64,000 nucleotides of DNA from JALQTD01 sp964390365 (GTDB taxonomy: Bacteria; Bacteroidota; Bacteroidia; Flavobacteriales_D; Sanyastnellaceae), in contig CAYMHW010000002.1 in assembly GCA_964390365.1 (NCBI GenBank), forward strand, positions 1 through 64,000. The letters are read 5' to 3'. Positions 15,122 to 24,360 of this stretch are shown here, one piece after another (the stretch's first letter is position 1; each line of letters starts with the position of its first letter). The notes under the pieces are model-generated. The model was not told the origin of the DNA. It saw nothing but the letters and a program-made list of their open reading frames with translations, and ran no database searches. The position numbers were made by a program, and so were the translations under genes.

Positions 15122-17664
15122 GGGGAATTGCGTTGGTGGTGTTCGGTTGGTGTTGGGCCGTGGTGGGCTGGGCCCAAAGCGGGACCCTCAGCGGACGGGT
15201 GCTCGACGCAACGGGGGGCGTGCTGCCCGGAGCGACGGTCATTCCCACGGATTTCCCTCGCCTCGCGCGCACCACGGAAAACGACGGAACGTACCGGATG
15301 GAATTGCCCGCGGGGCGGCCGTTGGAAGTGCGATTCAGCTTCGTCGGCTTCGAGCCGGTGGTTCGGATGGTGACGCTGGAAGACGGGGAAGACCGGACGG
15401 TTGACGTGCGGTTGCGGGCCGGGGTTTCGCTCGCAGCGTCGGAAGTCGTGGCCGATGGGGAGCGGACGGAGCCCGTGCGCCGCATCGATCCGCGGGTAGC
15501 GGTGCGCATCCCCTCGCCGCGCGGGAGCATCGAGGACCTGCTGTTGCAGGCGCCCGTGAATTTCACGAGCGAGTTGAGCTCGGGGTACAACGTGCGGGGG
15601 GGCAGCTTCGATGAGAATTTGGTCTATGTCAATGACATCGAGGTCTATCGCCCGTTCCTCGTGCGCGCAGGACAGCAAGAAGGCCTCTCCTTTCCCAACC
15701 CCGACATGGTCGAATCCATCACCTTCAGCGCGGGCGGATTCGAGGCCAAATACGGCGACAAACTCAGCTCCGTCCTCGACATCCGCTACCGGAAACCGAC
15801 CGAGTCCGGGACCCGCCTGAGCGCCAGCATGCTCGGGGTGCAGTGGCAGCAGGACGCGGTCAGTTCCGCGGATTTGGGCCAAAGACACCGCATCACGCTG
15901 AACACCGGGCTGCGCTACCGCGACAACAGCTACGTGCTCGGCACCCTCGACGAAGGCGGCGAGTACCAGCCGCGCTACCTCGATGGGCAGGCGTTTCTGA
16001 CGTACGATCCGGACGGATTTGGGCCGTGGGACGTTGAGGTGTTGGGCATGGTGGGCGCGAACCGCTACACGTTTTTTCCTGCGACGCGCCAAACCGATGT
16101 CGGGAACATCAACGAGGCCCTGCGCTTGACCATCTACTTCGACGGGCAAGAACAAACCGCCTACACGACGGGCTTCGGTGCCGTGTCCATCAACCGCACG
16201 ACGGAGAACACGCGGTGGCGCCTCATCGGCTCGGCCTTCCGCACGCAGGAGAGCGAGGAGTTTGACATCCTCGGGGCGTATTATTTGGATGAGTTGGATC
16301 GGGATTTGGGGTCGGACGAGCTGGGGTCGGTGTTGGTGAATCGGGGGGTGGGCGCGTTTTTGGATCACGCGCGGAATCGGTTGGACGCTTCGGTGCTGAG
16401 CGTGGCGTTGAAAGGGTCGACCACGCCGCCGGGCTCGCGGCACTTCCTCGAGTGGGGCGTGAAAGCCACGCACGAGGACATCGCGGATGTGCTGAGCGAG
16501 TGGAGCCTCGTGGACTCCGCGGGGTACATCAGCCCGCACCCCTTGGACTCCATCGGCTACGCCGACGCCACTGAGCGGCCGGCCCAAACCATCGAACTGA
16601 ACGACATCGTCCGCGCATCCAACCACGTGGTTTCGCAGCGTGCCCAGGCCTACTTCCAGGACTCGTGGTCGCGGGAGCGCGCGAACGGCGGGCGGTGGGA
16701 TTTCAATGCGGGGATTCGGGGGCATTTTTGGAGTTTCAACCAGCAGCTTGTGGGCGGACCGCGGGCGCGCATCGCCTACACGGCGCCCGAGGACACGTCG
16801 GGGACTTCGACGGTGTGGCGCTTGGCGGGCGGGTGGTATTACCAGCCGCCGTTCTACCGCGAAATGCGGTTCCTCGACGGTTCGGTCAACCCGGACATTC
16901 GGGCGCAACGGGCGGTGCACGCGGTGCTGGGGATGGACCGGGTGTTCATGATGTACGGGCGGCCGTTCAAGTTGGTCGGGGAACTGTACTACAAGGATTT
17001 GGACCAACTCATCCCCTACGAAATCGAAAACGTTCGGATGCGGTACTACGCGACGAACAACTCGCGGGGGTATGCCACCGGTTTGGACCTCATGCTCAAC
17101 GGCGAGTTCATCGAAGGCGTGCAAAGTTGGATGCGCGCGAGTGTGATGAAAACCGCCGAAGACCTCGTCGATGACGGCTACTGGCAACCGCTTAACAGCG
17201 ACGGGGAATACATCATTCAGGGCTTCACGCTCAACAACGAGGTGGTCGACAGCGTGCGCATCGAGCCGGGATTCATTCCGCGCCAAACCGACCAGCGATT
17301 CAACATGTCGCTGCTCTTCCAGGACGAAATGCCGGGGGATGACCGGTACAAGGTGTTGGTTTCGTTGTACTTCGGGACGGGACTGCCGTTTGGGCCGCCT
17401 TCATTCGAGCGCTACAAGGACATCCTGCGGACGCCGCCGTATCGCCGGGTGGACGTGGGGTTCTCGCGGGAACTGTTCACGCCGACGGAGGACCGGCCGG
17501 AGCGGAAGGCTTCGGGGTTTGTCTCGGTGGAGGTGTTCAACATTCTGGGCATTCGGAACACCATCAACCACACGTGGATCGAGGACGTGAACGGGAGGTT
17601 GTACGCCATTTCCAACTTCTTGACGGATCGGCGGGTGAACGTGAAAATCGGGCTGCGATTCTGA
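15118..17664 (+). CDS. TonB-dependent outer-membrane receptor, 848 aa
   Basis: A signal peptide (to ~20) is followed by a carboxypeptidase-regulatory-like domain (~22-105; GTLSGRVLDATGGVLPGATV, DGTYRMELPAG, FSFVGFEP). The plug domain comes next (~140-230; GYNVRGGSFDENLVYVNDIEVYRP, MVESITFSAGGFEAKYGDKLSSVLDI), then a large beta-barrel ending in the aromatic strand VNVKIGLRF. The plug sequence looks like a Bacteroidota nutrient receptor. The substrate cannot be told, and there is no SusD partner next to it. It is coupled by ATGA to the small regulatory-domain protein upstream. Confidence 0.9.
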   Translation: MRGIALVVFGWCWAVVGWAQSGTLSGRVLDATGGVLPGATVIPTDFPRLARTTENDGTYRMELPAGRPLEVRFSFVGFEPVVRMVTLEDGEDRTVDVRLRAGVSLAASEVVADGERTEPVRRIDPRVAVRIPSPRGSIEDLLLQAPVNFTSELSSGYNVRGGSFDENLVYVNDIEVYRPFLVRAGQQEGLSFPNPDMVESITFSAGGFEAKYGDKLSSVLDIRYRKPTESGTRLSASMLGVQWQQDAVSSADLGQRHRITLNTGLRYRDNSYVLGTLDEGGEYQPRYLDGQAFLTYDPDGFGPWDVEVLGMVGANRYTFFPATRQTDVGNINEALRLTIYFDGQEQTAYTTGFGAVSINRTTENTRWRLIGSAFRTQESEEFDILGAYYLDELDRDLGSDELGSVLVNRGVGAFLDHARNRLDASVLSVALKGSTTPPGSRHFLEWGVKATHEDIADVLSEWSLVDSAGYISPHPLDSIGYADATERPAQTIELNDIVRASNHVVSQRAQAYFQDSWSRERANGGRWDFNAGIRGHFWSFNQQLVGGPRARIAYTAPEDTSGTSTVWRLAGGWYYQPPFYREMRFLDGSVNPDIRAQRAVHAVLGMDRVFMMYGRPFKLVGELYYKDLDQLIPYEIENVRMRYYATNNSRGYATGLDLMLNGEFIEGVQSWMRASVMKTAEDLVDDGYWQPLNSDGEYIIQGFTLNNEVVDSVRIEPGFIPRQTDQRFNMSLLFQDEMPGDDRYKVLVSLYFGTGLPFGPPSFERYKDILRTPPYRRVDVGFSRELFTPTEDRPERKASGFVSVEVFNILGIRNTINHTWIEDVNGRLYAISNFLTDRRVNVKIGLRF

Positions 17665-17694
17665 ATCTGAGGAAGGCGCCGTATTTTGGGCAGG

Positions 17695-19686
17695 ATGAAA
17701 CCGCTGGCCCTCCTTCCTGCTTGGATGATCGCCCTGCTCCTGCCGATGATGGGGGCAAGCCAAACCTATTTTCTCCAAGGAAGCGCCACGAACACGGGCC
17801 CCGACTGCTACCAGCTCACCCCCGCCATCGGCACCCAAACCGGAGCGGTTTGGTACGCTGAGCCGCTGGACCTCACCCAACCGTTCAACATCGCCTTTGA
17901 AATCGGCCTCGGTTCGCAGGACAGCAACGGCGCCGACGGCATCATGTTCGTGCTGCAAACCGACGGCACGGATGCGCTCGGCGAAAGTGGGGGCGGGCTC
18001 GGCTTCCTCGGCTTCACCACCGCCTTTGGCATCGAATTCGACACCTGGCAAAACGGCAATTACGGCGACCCGTTCTACGACCACATCGGCTGCGTGAGCG
18101 ACGGAAGCGTGGACCACAACGCCGCCACGGCCTTCGGCGCGCCCGTGGCCATGATCGCGGGCAACGGCAACGGCGAAGACGGCGCGAACCACATCGGCCA
18201 AATCCTCTGGGACCCCGACTCCGAGTTGATTTCCGTCCTGTTCGACTGCGACTTGCGGCTCACCCAACAAGTCGACCTCATCGGCGAAGTGTTTGGAGGA
18301 ACCAGCGAAGTCTTCTGGGGCTTCACCGGGTCCACTGGCGGTTCCTTCAACGTCCAAACCGTGTGCCTCCAAGAAAACAGCCTGACCACCCCGCCCGAAG
18401 TCACGCTGTGCCCGGGCGACTCCATCCAGTTGAACGTAGTGGGATCCAATTCGGGCAGCTACCAGTGGACCCCCCCGGCCTTCCTTTCTGACCCCACCAG
18501 CTCCAATCCGTGGTGCACCCCGGAAGTGACCACGACCTACACCGTATCCTACACGGGCTTGTGCGGCGACGCCATCACGACGGAGTACACCATTTTCGTA
18601 GAACCCTTGACGTTGGAGTTGGTCCCGCCTCCCCCCTACCAACTCGACTGCAACGCCCTGACGCTGAACCTCCTCGTCAACTCGAATTTCCCGGGCGTCG
18701 ATTACACCTGGACGACGACCGCGCCCGAGGGCTTCCTTTCCTCCGGTGGAGCGTCGGCGGTAGTGAACGCACCGGGTACCGTTACGGTGGCGGGGTCCAC
18801 TGCCGGGGGGCTCTGCACGGCGGAGGAAAGCGTGGAAGTGGTCGCAGATTTCGAGGAGTTCACCGTGGAGCTCATCAGCGATGAAAGCCAAATCGACTGC
18901 AACACCCCCACCCTCGAACTCATCGCCGCACCCTCCAACCCCTCCGCCGAGCTCAGCTGGGTCGCCTCCGGCGGGGCCGCGTTCACCGGTTCCGGCGAGC
19001 TCCTCACGGTCACCTCCGCAGGGACGCTCACCGTCACGGTGCTCAATCCGTTCAACGGGTGCACGACCACAAATGCCTTCACGGCCACATCCGACTTCAC
19101 TCCACCAGCCGTCGAGGCCGGTTCTACGGACACCCTGACGTGCAAGGAGCCCACCGCTGTGGTGCAAGGGGCGAGCATCGGACCGGCGGGCTACACGCCC
19201 AGCTTTTCTTGGACATGGGAAGAAGGAGCCGGCGGAATGACCCAGGTGGACGGCCTTTCACCCATGGCACACGCGCCGGGGTGGCATTACCTCGTGGTGG
19301 AATTCGAGGAAAACGGGTGCGCGAGCGTGGATTCTGTTTGGGTTTACCAAGATCCGGATGCCGCCGTAGACGCCTCCAGCATCACCCTGCCCAACGTTAT
19401 TTCGCCCAACTCCGATGGCAAGAACGACACGTTCCGACCCTTCCTCATCGACGACCCGGAATTCGAGGTGCTCGGCATCATGGAACGGTACACGCTGCAG
19501 GTGTTCAACCGCTGGGGGAACGTGGTCTTCGTGAACACGGGGCTGCCGATTCGGTGGGATGGTGCCATGAATTCGGGCAGCGAGGTAACGGAGGGCACCT
19601 ACTATGTGCTCGTGGACTACCGCATCACGTGTGGCGGGGTGCAAGAGGGGACGCTGCGGACGGAGCTTGAAGTCGTGCGGCCATGA
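17695..19686 (+). CDS. L-type-lectin-like adhesin with gliding/T9SS C-terminal domain
   Basis: A signal peptide is followed by a legume-lectin-like domain (~25-230; FNIAFEIGLGSQDSNGADGIMFVLQ, GIEFDTWQNGNYGDPFYDHIG). Ig/PKD-like repeats fill ~240-560 (for example SIQLNVVGSNSGSYQWTPPAF, TYTVSYTGLCGDAITTEYTI). A gliding-motility-associated CHU_C domain ends the protein (~575-663; LPNVISPNSDGKNDTFRPF, LQVFNRWGNVVF, EGTYYVLVDYR). Type IX secretion and surface display are expected, with a possible role in carbohydrate binding. Paired cysteines about 100 residues apart support repeated Ig modules. A -7-like TATTTTGG lies at 17682-17689. It overlaps the peroxidase gene as ATGA. Confidence 0.88.
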   Translation: MKPLALLPAWMIALLLPMMGASQTYFLQGSATNTGPDCYQLTPAIGTQTGAVWYAEPLDLTQPFNIAFEIGLGSQDSNGADGIMFVLQTDGTDALGESGGGLGFLGFTTAFGIEFDTWQNGNYGDPFYDHIGCVSDGSVDHNAATAFGAPVAMIAGNGNGEDGANHIGQILWDPDSELISVLFDCDLRLTQQVDLIGEVFGGTSEVFWGFTGSTGGSFNVQTVCLQENSLTTPPEVTLCPGDSIQLNVVGSNSGSYQWTPPAFLSDPTSSNPWCTPEVTTTYTVSYTGLCGDAITTEYTIFVEPLTLELVPPPPYQLDCNALTLNLLVNSNFPGVDYTWTTTAPEGFLSSGGASAVVNAPGTVTVAGSTAGGLCTAEESVEVVADFEEFTVELISDESQIDCNTPTLELIAAPSNPSAELSWVASGGAAFTGSGELLTVTSAGTLTVTVLNPFNGCTTTNAFTATSDFTPPAVEAGSTDTLTCKEPTAVVQGASIGPAGYTPSFSWTWEEGAGGMTQVDGLSPMAHAPGWHYLVVEFEENGCASVDSVWVYQDPDAAVDASSITLPNVISPNSDGKNDTFRPFLIDDPEFEVLGIMERYTLQVFNRWGNVVFVNTGLPIRWDGAMNSGSEVTEGTYYVLVDYRITCGGVQEGTLRTELEVVRP

Positions 19687-20816
19687 AGCGGTGGGTTGTG
19701 TGGGGCATCGGCTTGATGGGAATCGTGGCATGTCACAAACCGGTGCCTGAACCGGAGCCGCCCGTTGTGGTGGAAACGTGGCCGGAGTTGCCGGCGATTC
19801 CGTTTCCGTACAGCGAGGCATCTTTTCCGGAGACGTGGTTGAGCGACCCGGCCATGAATTTGTTTCGGGTGAACGATGCGGACAACCCGGTTACCGATGC
19901 GGGGGCCACGTTGGGGCGGGTGTTGTTTTATGACCCGCAGCTGTCCTCGAACCTGCGGGTTTCGTGTGCATCGTGCCACCGGCCGGAACACGGATTCGCC
20001 GATGCCGTGGCGGTTTCGGAGGGCGTGGAAGGCGGGGTGACGCACCGCAACTCGATGGCGCTCATCAATTTGGCCTACCAGCGGCGGCTGTTTTGGGATG
20101 CGCGGGAGACCTCGTTGGAAGCGCAGGTCCTGCAACCCATTGCGCATCCGGATGAAATGGGCATGGACCTGGCCGCGTTGCCGGTCAGGCTGGAAGGGGT
20201 CCCGTACTATGCGGAGCTGTTTGCCGAGGCGTTTGGGGATGAGGAGATCACGGTGGAGCGCGTGTCGCGGGCTTTGGCCCAATTCCTGCGCAGTTTGCAG
20301 GCGACCCACTCGCGCTACGACGCGGGATTGGAGAACGGATTCAGCGATTTCACGGCCGAAGAATTGGAAGGCAAAGCGCTGTTTTTCAATGGCGACACGC
20401 GGTGCGCGCAATGCCACGGCACCCTGAATTTCTTCACGCCTTCAGAGCTGATGGTCAACGGGTTGGACGTGAACTACGGGGCTGCCGGCGATGGCGGGCT
20501 CGCTGACCTGACAGGGAACTCGTTGCAGGATGGACTGTTCCGGGTCGTTTCGCTGCGCAACGCGGGGTTGACGGCGCCGTACATGCACGACGGACGGTTC
20601 GCGACGCTGCGGGAGGTGGTGGACTTTTACGCCGATGGCATCCAGCCGCATCCGGGTTTGAACCACCGGCTTTCTGTTCCTGGAGTGGGGCCCGATGGCC
20701 AACCGCCCCTGACGATGGCCTTGGATCACGATCAGCGGGAAGCGCTGGTTGCCTTCCTCCACACGCTTTCCGACACGACCGATTGGGCAAACTCGCCTTG
20801 GGGGTCACCGTTTTAA
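19683..20816 (+). CDS. Di-haem cytochrome c peroxidase (MauG-like) lipoprotein
   Basis: A lipobox with Cys17 (MGIVACHK) predicts a periplasmic lipoprotein. Two c-type haem sites, CASCH (~95-99) and CAQCH (~241-245), sit in the two halves of a CcpA/MauG fold. Supporting motifs are LGRVLFYDPQLSSN, HRNSMALINLAY, FWDARETSLEAQ, SLRNAGLTAPYMHDGRFATLREVVDFY. The family reduces hydrogen peroxide or modifies protein side chains. Which applies here is not visible. Translational coupling to the upstream T9SS lectin is unusual and suggests a shared expression programme. Confidence 0.92.
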   Translation: MKRWVVWGIGLMGIVACHKPVPEPEPPVVVETWPELPAIPFPYSEASFPETWLSDPAMNLFRVNDADNPVTDAGATLGRVLFYDPQLSSNLRVSCASCHRPEHGFADAVAVSEGVEGGVTHRNSMALINLAYQRRLFWDARETSLEAQVLQPIAHPDEMGMDLAALPVRLEGVPYYAELFAEAFGDEEITVERVSRALAQFLRSLQATHSRYDAGLENGFSDFTAEELEGKALFFNGDTRCAQCHGTLNFFTPSELMVNGLDVNYGAAGDGGLADLTGNSLQDGLFRVVSLRNAGLTAPYMHDGRFATLREVVDFYADGIQPHPGLNHRLSVPGVGPDGQPPLTMALDHDQREALVAFLHTLSDTTDWANSPWGSPF

Positions 20817-20823
20817 ATCGCCT

Positions 20824-21723
20824 TCAATTGCGGAAGCGGTCCCAATCGGAGGAGGAAATGATGGGGATTTGGTGAGATTGGCAACGGGCGTACTTGGCCG
20901 GGCCCATGTATTCGCCGGCCACGACGAATGCGGTGCGTGCGTTCAGGGTGGTTGAGGGCCGAAGGCCCATTGCTCGGGCTTCCACTCGGATGCGGTGCTT
21001 CTCTGCTTCTGACAGGCCCGAAAGCACCAGCCGGTCTCCGCGCTGAGCTCCTGTGAACGGCTTGGGCGATTCCCAGCGGGTCAGTTCCACCCCAAACACC
21101 CGAGCCGCATCTTGCTTTGCCGGAAGATTCGGCAAGTCGGGCACCTCGAGCTGCAACGGCGTGGAACGCCACGTTGCTGCCTGCTTGAGCTCGGCAAGGG
21201 ACTCGACCCCCATCCGCCGCGCCGCAGCGACAACGACGTCTCCGCACGCCCGAGCATCGCTTTCCGGGTCGTGGTGGTCCAGCTCCAAACCCAACAGGAC
21301 CGCCATGCGCCTCAGGCCGTGGGCGGCCTGATCCGGCCATACGCGCTTCGCGAGCTGCAGGGAACAGTAGAGTTCGCTCTCAGCGGGTGGAACCAGGGCG
21401 TGGTGGGCAAGGGCGCTGCCGAGGTAGATGGCTTCGGCGGACGGCGCGTTGTGGGCGATCAGGGTTTGGCCTGCAAGACGCGGACTGAGCTCGGACCAAA
21501 CCTCAGCAAACGACGGCGCCTTCATCGCATGCTCCAAGCGATACGGCAGGTTCAGGTACTGCCAAGTCCCCCACTCCGGATGAATCGGCCGCACGAGCGA
21601 CTTGAACGAATCGACCGCTACGCCGTTCTCGAACCACACCACCCCCACTTCGCACACATTGCCCGGAACGCTCGACGCCCACTCCAAATCAATGCCCACA
21701 AAGCTTCCGAACCCGTTCATCAT
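20824..21723 (-). CDS. DEDDh exonuclease with C-terminal BRCT domain
   Basis: The N-terminal ~170 residues form a DnaQ-like 3'-5' exonuclease: Asp12 and Glu14 in GIDLEW, an Asn/Glu segment in AHNAPSAEAIY (~93-101), and HDPESDARACGDV (~155-165) as Exo III. The C-terminal ~85 residues (from FTGAQRGDRLVLSGLS to IPIISSSDWDRFRN) look like a BRCT domain, usually a phosphoprotein or DNA-end adaptor. The gene is 30 bp downstream of ligA on the same strand, so the ligase and exonuclease are probably cotranscribed and may act together in repair. It resembles the exonuclease-BRCT arrangement of PolIII-epsilon-like proteins; no polymerase subunit is present. Confidence 0.85.
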   Translation of the reverse strand: MMNGFGSFVGIDLEWASSVPGNVCEVGVVWFENGVAVDSFKSLVRPIHPEWGTWQYLNLPYRLEHAMKAPSFAEVWSELSPRLAGQTLIAHNAPSAEAIYLGSALAHHALVPPAESELYCSLQLAKRVWPDQAAHGLRRMAVLLGLELDHHDPESDARACGDVVVAAARRMGVESLAELKQAATWRSTPLQLEVPDLPNLPAKQDAARVFGVELTRWESPKPFTGAQRGDRLVLSGLSEAEKHRIRVEARAMGLRPSTTLNARTAFVVAGEYMGPAKYARCQSHQIPIISSSDWDRFRN

Positions 21724-21753
21724 CAGGACATTGAATTTACGAAATTTTGCGCG

Positions 21754-24282
21754 TCAATCCAACGGGCCACTGAGCCGCTCCATCAACTGCTCGTACGACC
21801 ACACTTCCACCAACAGGGCCTCCGCCTTGGTCAATTTCGATCCGGCCTTCTCCCCCGCGATGAGGGCCGTTGTGTTCTTCGAAACGCTGCCCGACACCTT
21901 GCCACCTTGGCTGCGAATGCGGTCGGCGAGGACCTCCCGCGGTTCGGGATGCGTGCCGGTGATGACGAAGGTTCCGCCTGCGAGCGCATCGCCTCGTTCG
22001 GCGCGATCGGCGACGTCGGCCTCGAATTTCAACCCCGCAGCCCGAAGCCGTTCCACCTCGCGACGGGACTGGGGATCCTCGGCCCACGCCCGCACGCTGT
22101 CCGCGATTTCCTCCCCGATGCCGTGGACGGCGAGCAGCGCATCCCGGTCGGCCGCCTGAAGGGCTTCGATGGTCGGGAACGATTCGGCAAGCCACGTGGA
22201 CACTTCCGCTCCCACGTGTCGAATGCCCAGTGCGAAGAGCACTTGAGCGTACGTGCGGTTTCGCGCCCCTTCGAGTGCCCTCGTCAAGTTCGCCGCCTGT
22301 ACCTCGCCAAACGCGATTCGGCGCCGTGGACTGAGGCGGTCGAGCAGCACTTCGAAGTGCGCCCAATCCTCAGCCGACCACCCCCACGCGTCCGAAGCAA
22401 AATCCAAAGCCCGTGGTCCTTCCAGCAATTCGTCGGCGAACTCGACGGTTTCGATCCGTTGCGCCCAGTCCGTCGGCAGGTCCGCAACGCAGGCTTGCAA
22501 CAGGGCGCGCCAATCCAACGACCGCAAAGCAGGCATGCACCGATAACCCGGACGGGAGCGCAAGAAGTCCCGCATCTTTTCGGCGGACTGGGCTTCGCCC
22601 GCAGCGGCAAAGAATGCGGGCGACCAAGCGGCATCGTCGTCGGGCATGTGGGCCGCTGCGACGTCTGCTTGGCTTCGGGCGATGGTGGCGTGGCTGGGAT
22701 TGGCCGGTCTTCCGCCCTTGTTCGTGCGGTAAAACCAATTCGCGGCCGCAAACAAGAAGCGCGACCGCGTCTCCGCCTCCGATGGGGCCTTCGACGGGAA
22801 TTTCCACGCCCCCGTCGCTTGGCGCCAACCGGGCTGGGCAAACCGCGTCGGAAGTTGGAACAAATCGCTGCCGGAGCGGAATCCCGCTTGGTCCACCAAC
22901 AAATCGATCCACTCCGGCCCCAAGCCCTCGATGTTCAAGGCCTTTCGGCCCACAAAATGCTCAATGCGTCCCTTCACCTGCGGCGGACATGCGGCCGCAT
23001 TCGGGCAATAATGCTGCGCCTCGCCTTCCTTCCGGACCAATTCCGTCCCGCACTCCGGACAACGGGTCGCGTACACCAACGGAGAGGAATCCGGTTGGCG
23101 CGCGGACGCGTCCACCCCGATGACCTTCGGGATGATCTCGCCGCCCTTTTCAACGTAGACTTGGTCGCCCAAGCGGATGTCCAGTTCCGCGATCTGGTTG
23201 GCATTGTGCAAGGAGGCGCGGCGAACGGTGGTGCCCGCGAGGAGCACGGGTTCGAGTTCGGCCACCGGGGTGATTGCCCCCGTTCGTCCCACTTGGTAGG
23301 TGATGCCTTTCAGGCAGGTCGTCACGCGCTCTGCGGGAAACTTGTAGGCAATGGCCCAACGCGGCGACTTCGCGGTCATGCCCAACTCGCGCTGTTGATC
23401 GTACCGATTCACCTTGATGACCACGCCGTCGATGGCAAAGGGCAACGCCGCCCGTTCCTCGTCCCAGCGGCGAATGAAGGCCAACACATCGTCAACGCTC
23501 CGTCCGACCCCCATCAGTTCCGGGCCGGGCACCTTGAACCCCCAGGCCGCAGCCGCCTTCACCGCCTCCGAATGCGTGGAAGATGCGGTGGATTCTTCGA
23601 GGACACCATAGACCATGATGTCCAAACCGCGCTGCGCCACCACCCGGCTATCGAGCAACTTCAACGTACCAGCTGCGGTGTTTCGGGGATTGGCAAAGCG
23701 CTCCTCTCCGGCCTCGTCCCGCTCGGCATTCAAGGCGTCAAACGCCTCAAACGGAAAGTATATCTCGCCTCGGATTTCCAACAACTCGGGCGCTCCATCT
23801 GCCAGCTTCAGCGGGAGGGATTTGATGGTTCGCACGTTGGCGGTCACGTCCTCCCCGACCTCGCCATCGCCGCGGGTGAGTGCCCGCACCAACGCGCCGT
23901 TCTCGTAGGTCAAGCTGATGGCCACCCCGTCGTACTTGAGCTCCATCACGAACTCCACGGCCTCGCCCTCGAGGAGCTTATCGGTTCGTTCGGCCCATTC
24001 CGCCACCTCTTCGGGGCTGTAGGAGTTGGAGAGGGACAACATGGGAGTGCGGTGGGGCACTTTTTCGAACCGGTCGGTCAAATCGCCTCCCACTCGGACG
24101 GAGGGCGAATTGGGATCGAACCATTCCGGATGTTCCGATTCCAAGGCCACCAACTCGGCCATCCGCTCGTCGAACTGCTGGTCCGTGATGGTGGGCTCGG
24201 CGAGCACGTAGTACCGGTGATTGTGGGCGTGCAACTCCGCCCGCAGCGCGGCCAACCGCGCCTGTGCCTCCTCGTTTGTCAT
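21754..24282 (-). CDS. ligA: NAD-dependent DNA ligase with large internal insertion
   Basis: This enzyme seals DNA nicks using NAD+. Domains in order are: Ia and adenylation domain with AMP-accepting Lys116 in ELKYDGVA; OB fold (AVAPITY-like VGRTGAITPVAELEPVLLAG); zinc finger (CPECG...YCPNAAACPPQ); HhH domain; and BRCT at the C-terminus (~770-842, GGTFVITGTHPEPREV). The protein is 842 residues against about 670-700 for the family. The excess lies between SDLFQLP (residues 472-478) and the HhH motif AFGEVQAANL (from ~657), where roughly 175 residues replace a normal linker of about a dozen. All catalytic motifs are intact, so activity is expected. The start at 24282 follows a TATCTTCG box by 4 nt. 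Confidence 0.95.
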   Translation of the reverse strand: MTNEEAQARLAALRAELHAHNHRYYVLAEPTITDQQFDERMAELVALESEHPEWFDPNSPSVRVGGDLTDRFEKVPHRTPMLSLSNSYSPEEVAEWAERTDKLLEGEAVEFVMELKYDGVAISLTYENGALVRALTRGDGEVGEDVTANVRTIKSLPLKLADGAPELLEIRGEIYFPFEAFDALNAERDEAGEERFANPRNTAAGTLKLLDSRVVAQRGLDIMVYGVLEESTASSTHSEAVKAAAAWGFKVPGPELMGVGRSVDDVLAFIRRWDEERAALPFAIDGVVIKVNRYDQQRELGMTAKSPRWAIAYKFPAERVTTCLKGITYQVGRTGAITPVAELEPVLLAGTTVRRASLHNANQIAELDIRLGDQVYVEKGGEIIPKVIGVDASARQPDSSPLVYATRCPECGTELVRKEGEAQHYCPNAAACPPQVKGRIEHFVGRKALNIEGLGPEWIDLLVDQAGFRSGSDLFQLPTRFAQPGWRQATGAWKFPSKAPSEAETRSRFLFAAANWFYRTNKGGRPANPSHATIARSQADVAAAHMPDDDAAWSPAFFAAAGEAQSAEKMRDFLRSRPGYRCMPALRSLDWRALLQACVADLPTDWAQRIETVEFADELLEGPRALDFASDAWGWSAEDWAHFEVLLDRLSPRRRIAFGEVQAANLTRALEGARNRTYAQVLFALGIRHVGAEVSTWLAESFPTIEALQAADRDALLAVHGIGEEIADSVRAWAEDPQSRREVERLRAAGLKFEADVADRAERGDALAGGTFVITGTHPEPREVLADRIRSQGGKVSGSVSKNTTALIAGEKAGSKLTKAEALLVEVWSYEQLMERLSGPLD

Positions 24283-24286
24283 GTTC

Positions 24287-24294
24287 CGAAGATA
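24287..24294 (-). promoter_or_regulatory. -7-like box directly upstream of ligA
   Basis: On the minus strand TATCTTCG ends 4 nt before the ligA ATG. It is the same octamer as upstream of prfC and predicts a leaderless ligA transcript. Confidence 0.45.
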
Positions 24295-24360
24295 CCGCCC
24301 GCCTCCTTAACTTGCAGGGTGGTGCGGGCGCGAATTCCACACCGTTTAGCCTTCCTTTCC

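Noticed and set aside
14989..17286. A 765-codon minus-strand frame opposite the TonB receptor gene.
   Set aside because: Arg/His/Pro-rich composition, typical of an antisense reading of GC-rich coding sequence; no signal peptide or domain.
17401..19167. A 588-codon minus-strand frame opposite the lectin gene.
   Set aside because: Antisense shadow; low-complexity Gly/Arg/Val content and no known domain.
21112..24360. A plus-strand frame open for more than a thousand codons across the exonuclease and ligA genes, in frame with the S1C protease gene.
   Set aside because: It is antisense to two well-supported genes with catalytic motifs in order. GC-rich coding sequence often leaves an antisense frame open. 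The S1C protein has a lipoprotein start at 24361, so the extension is not needed.
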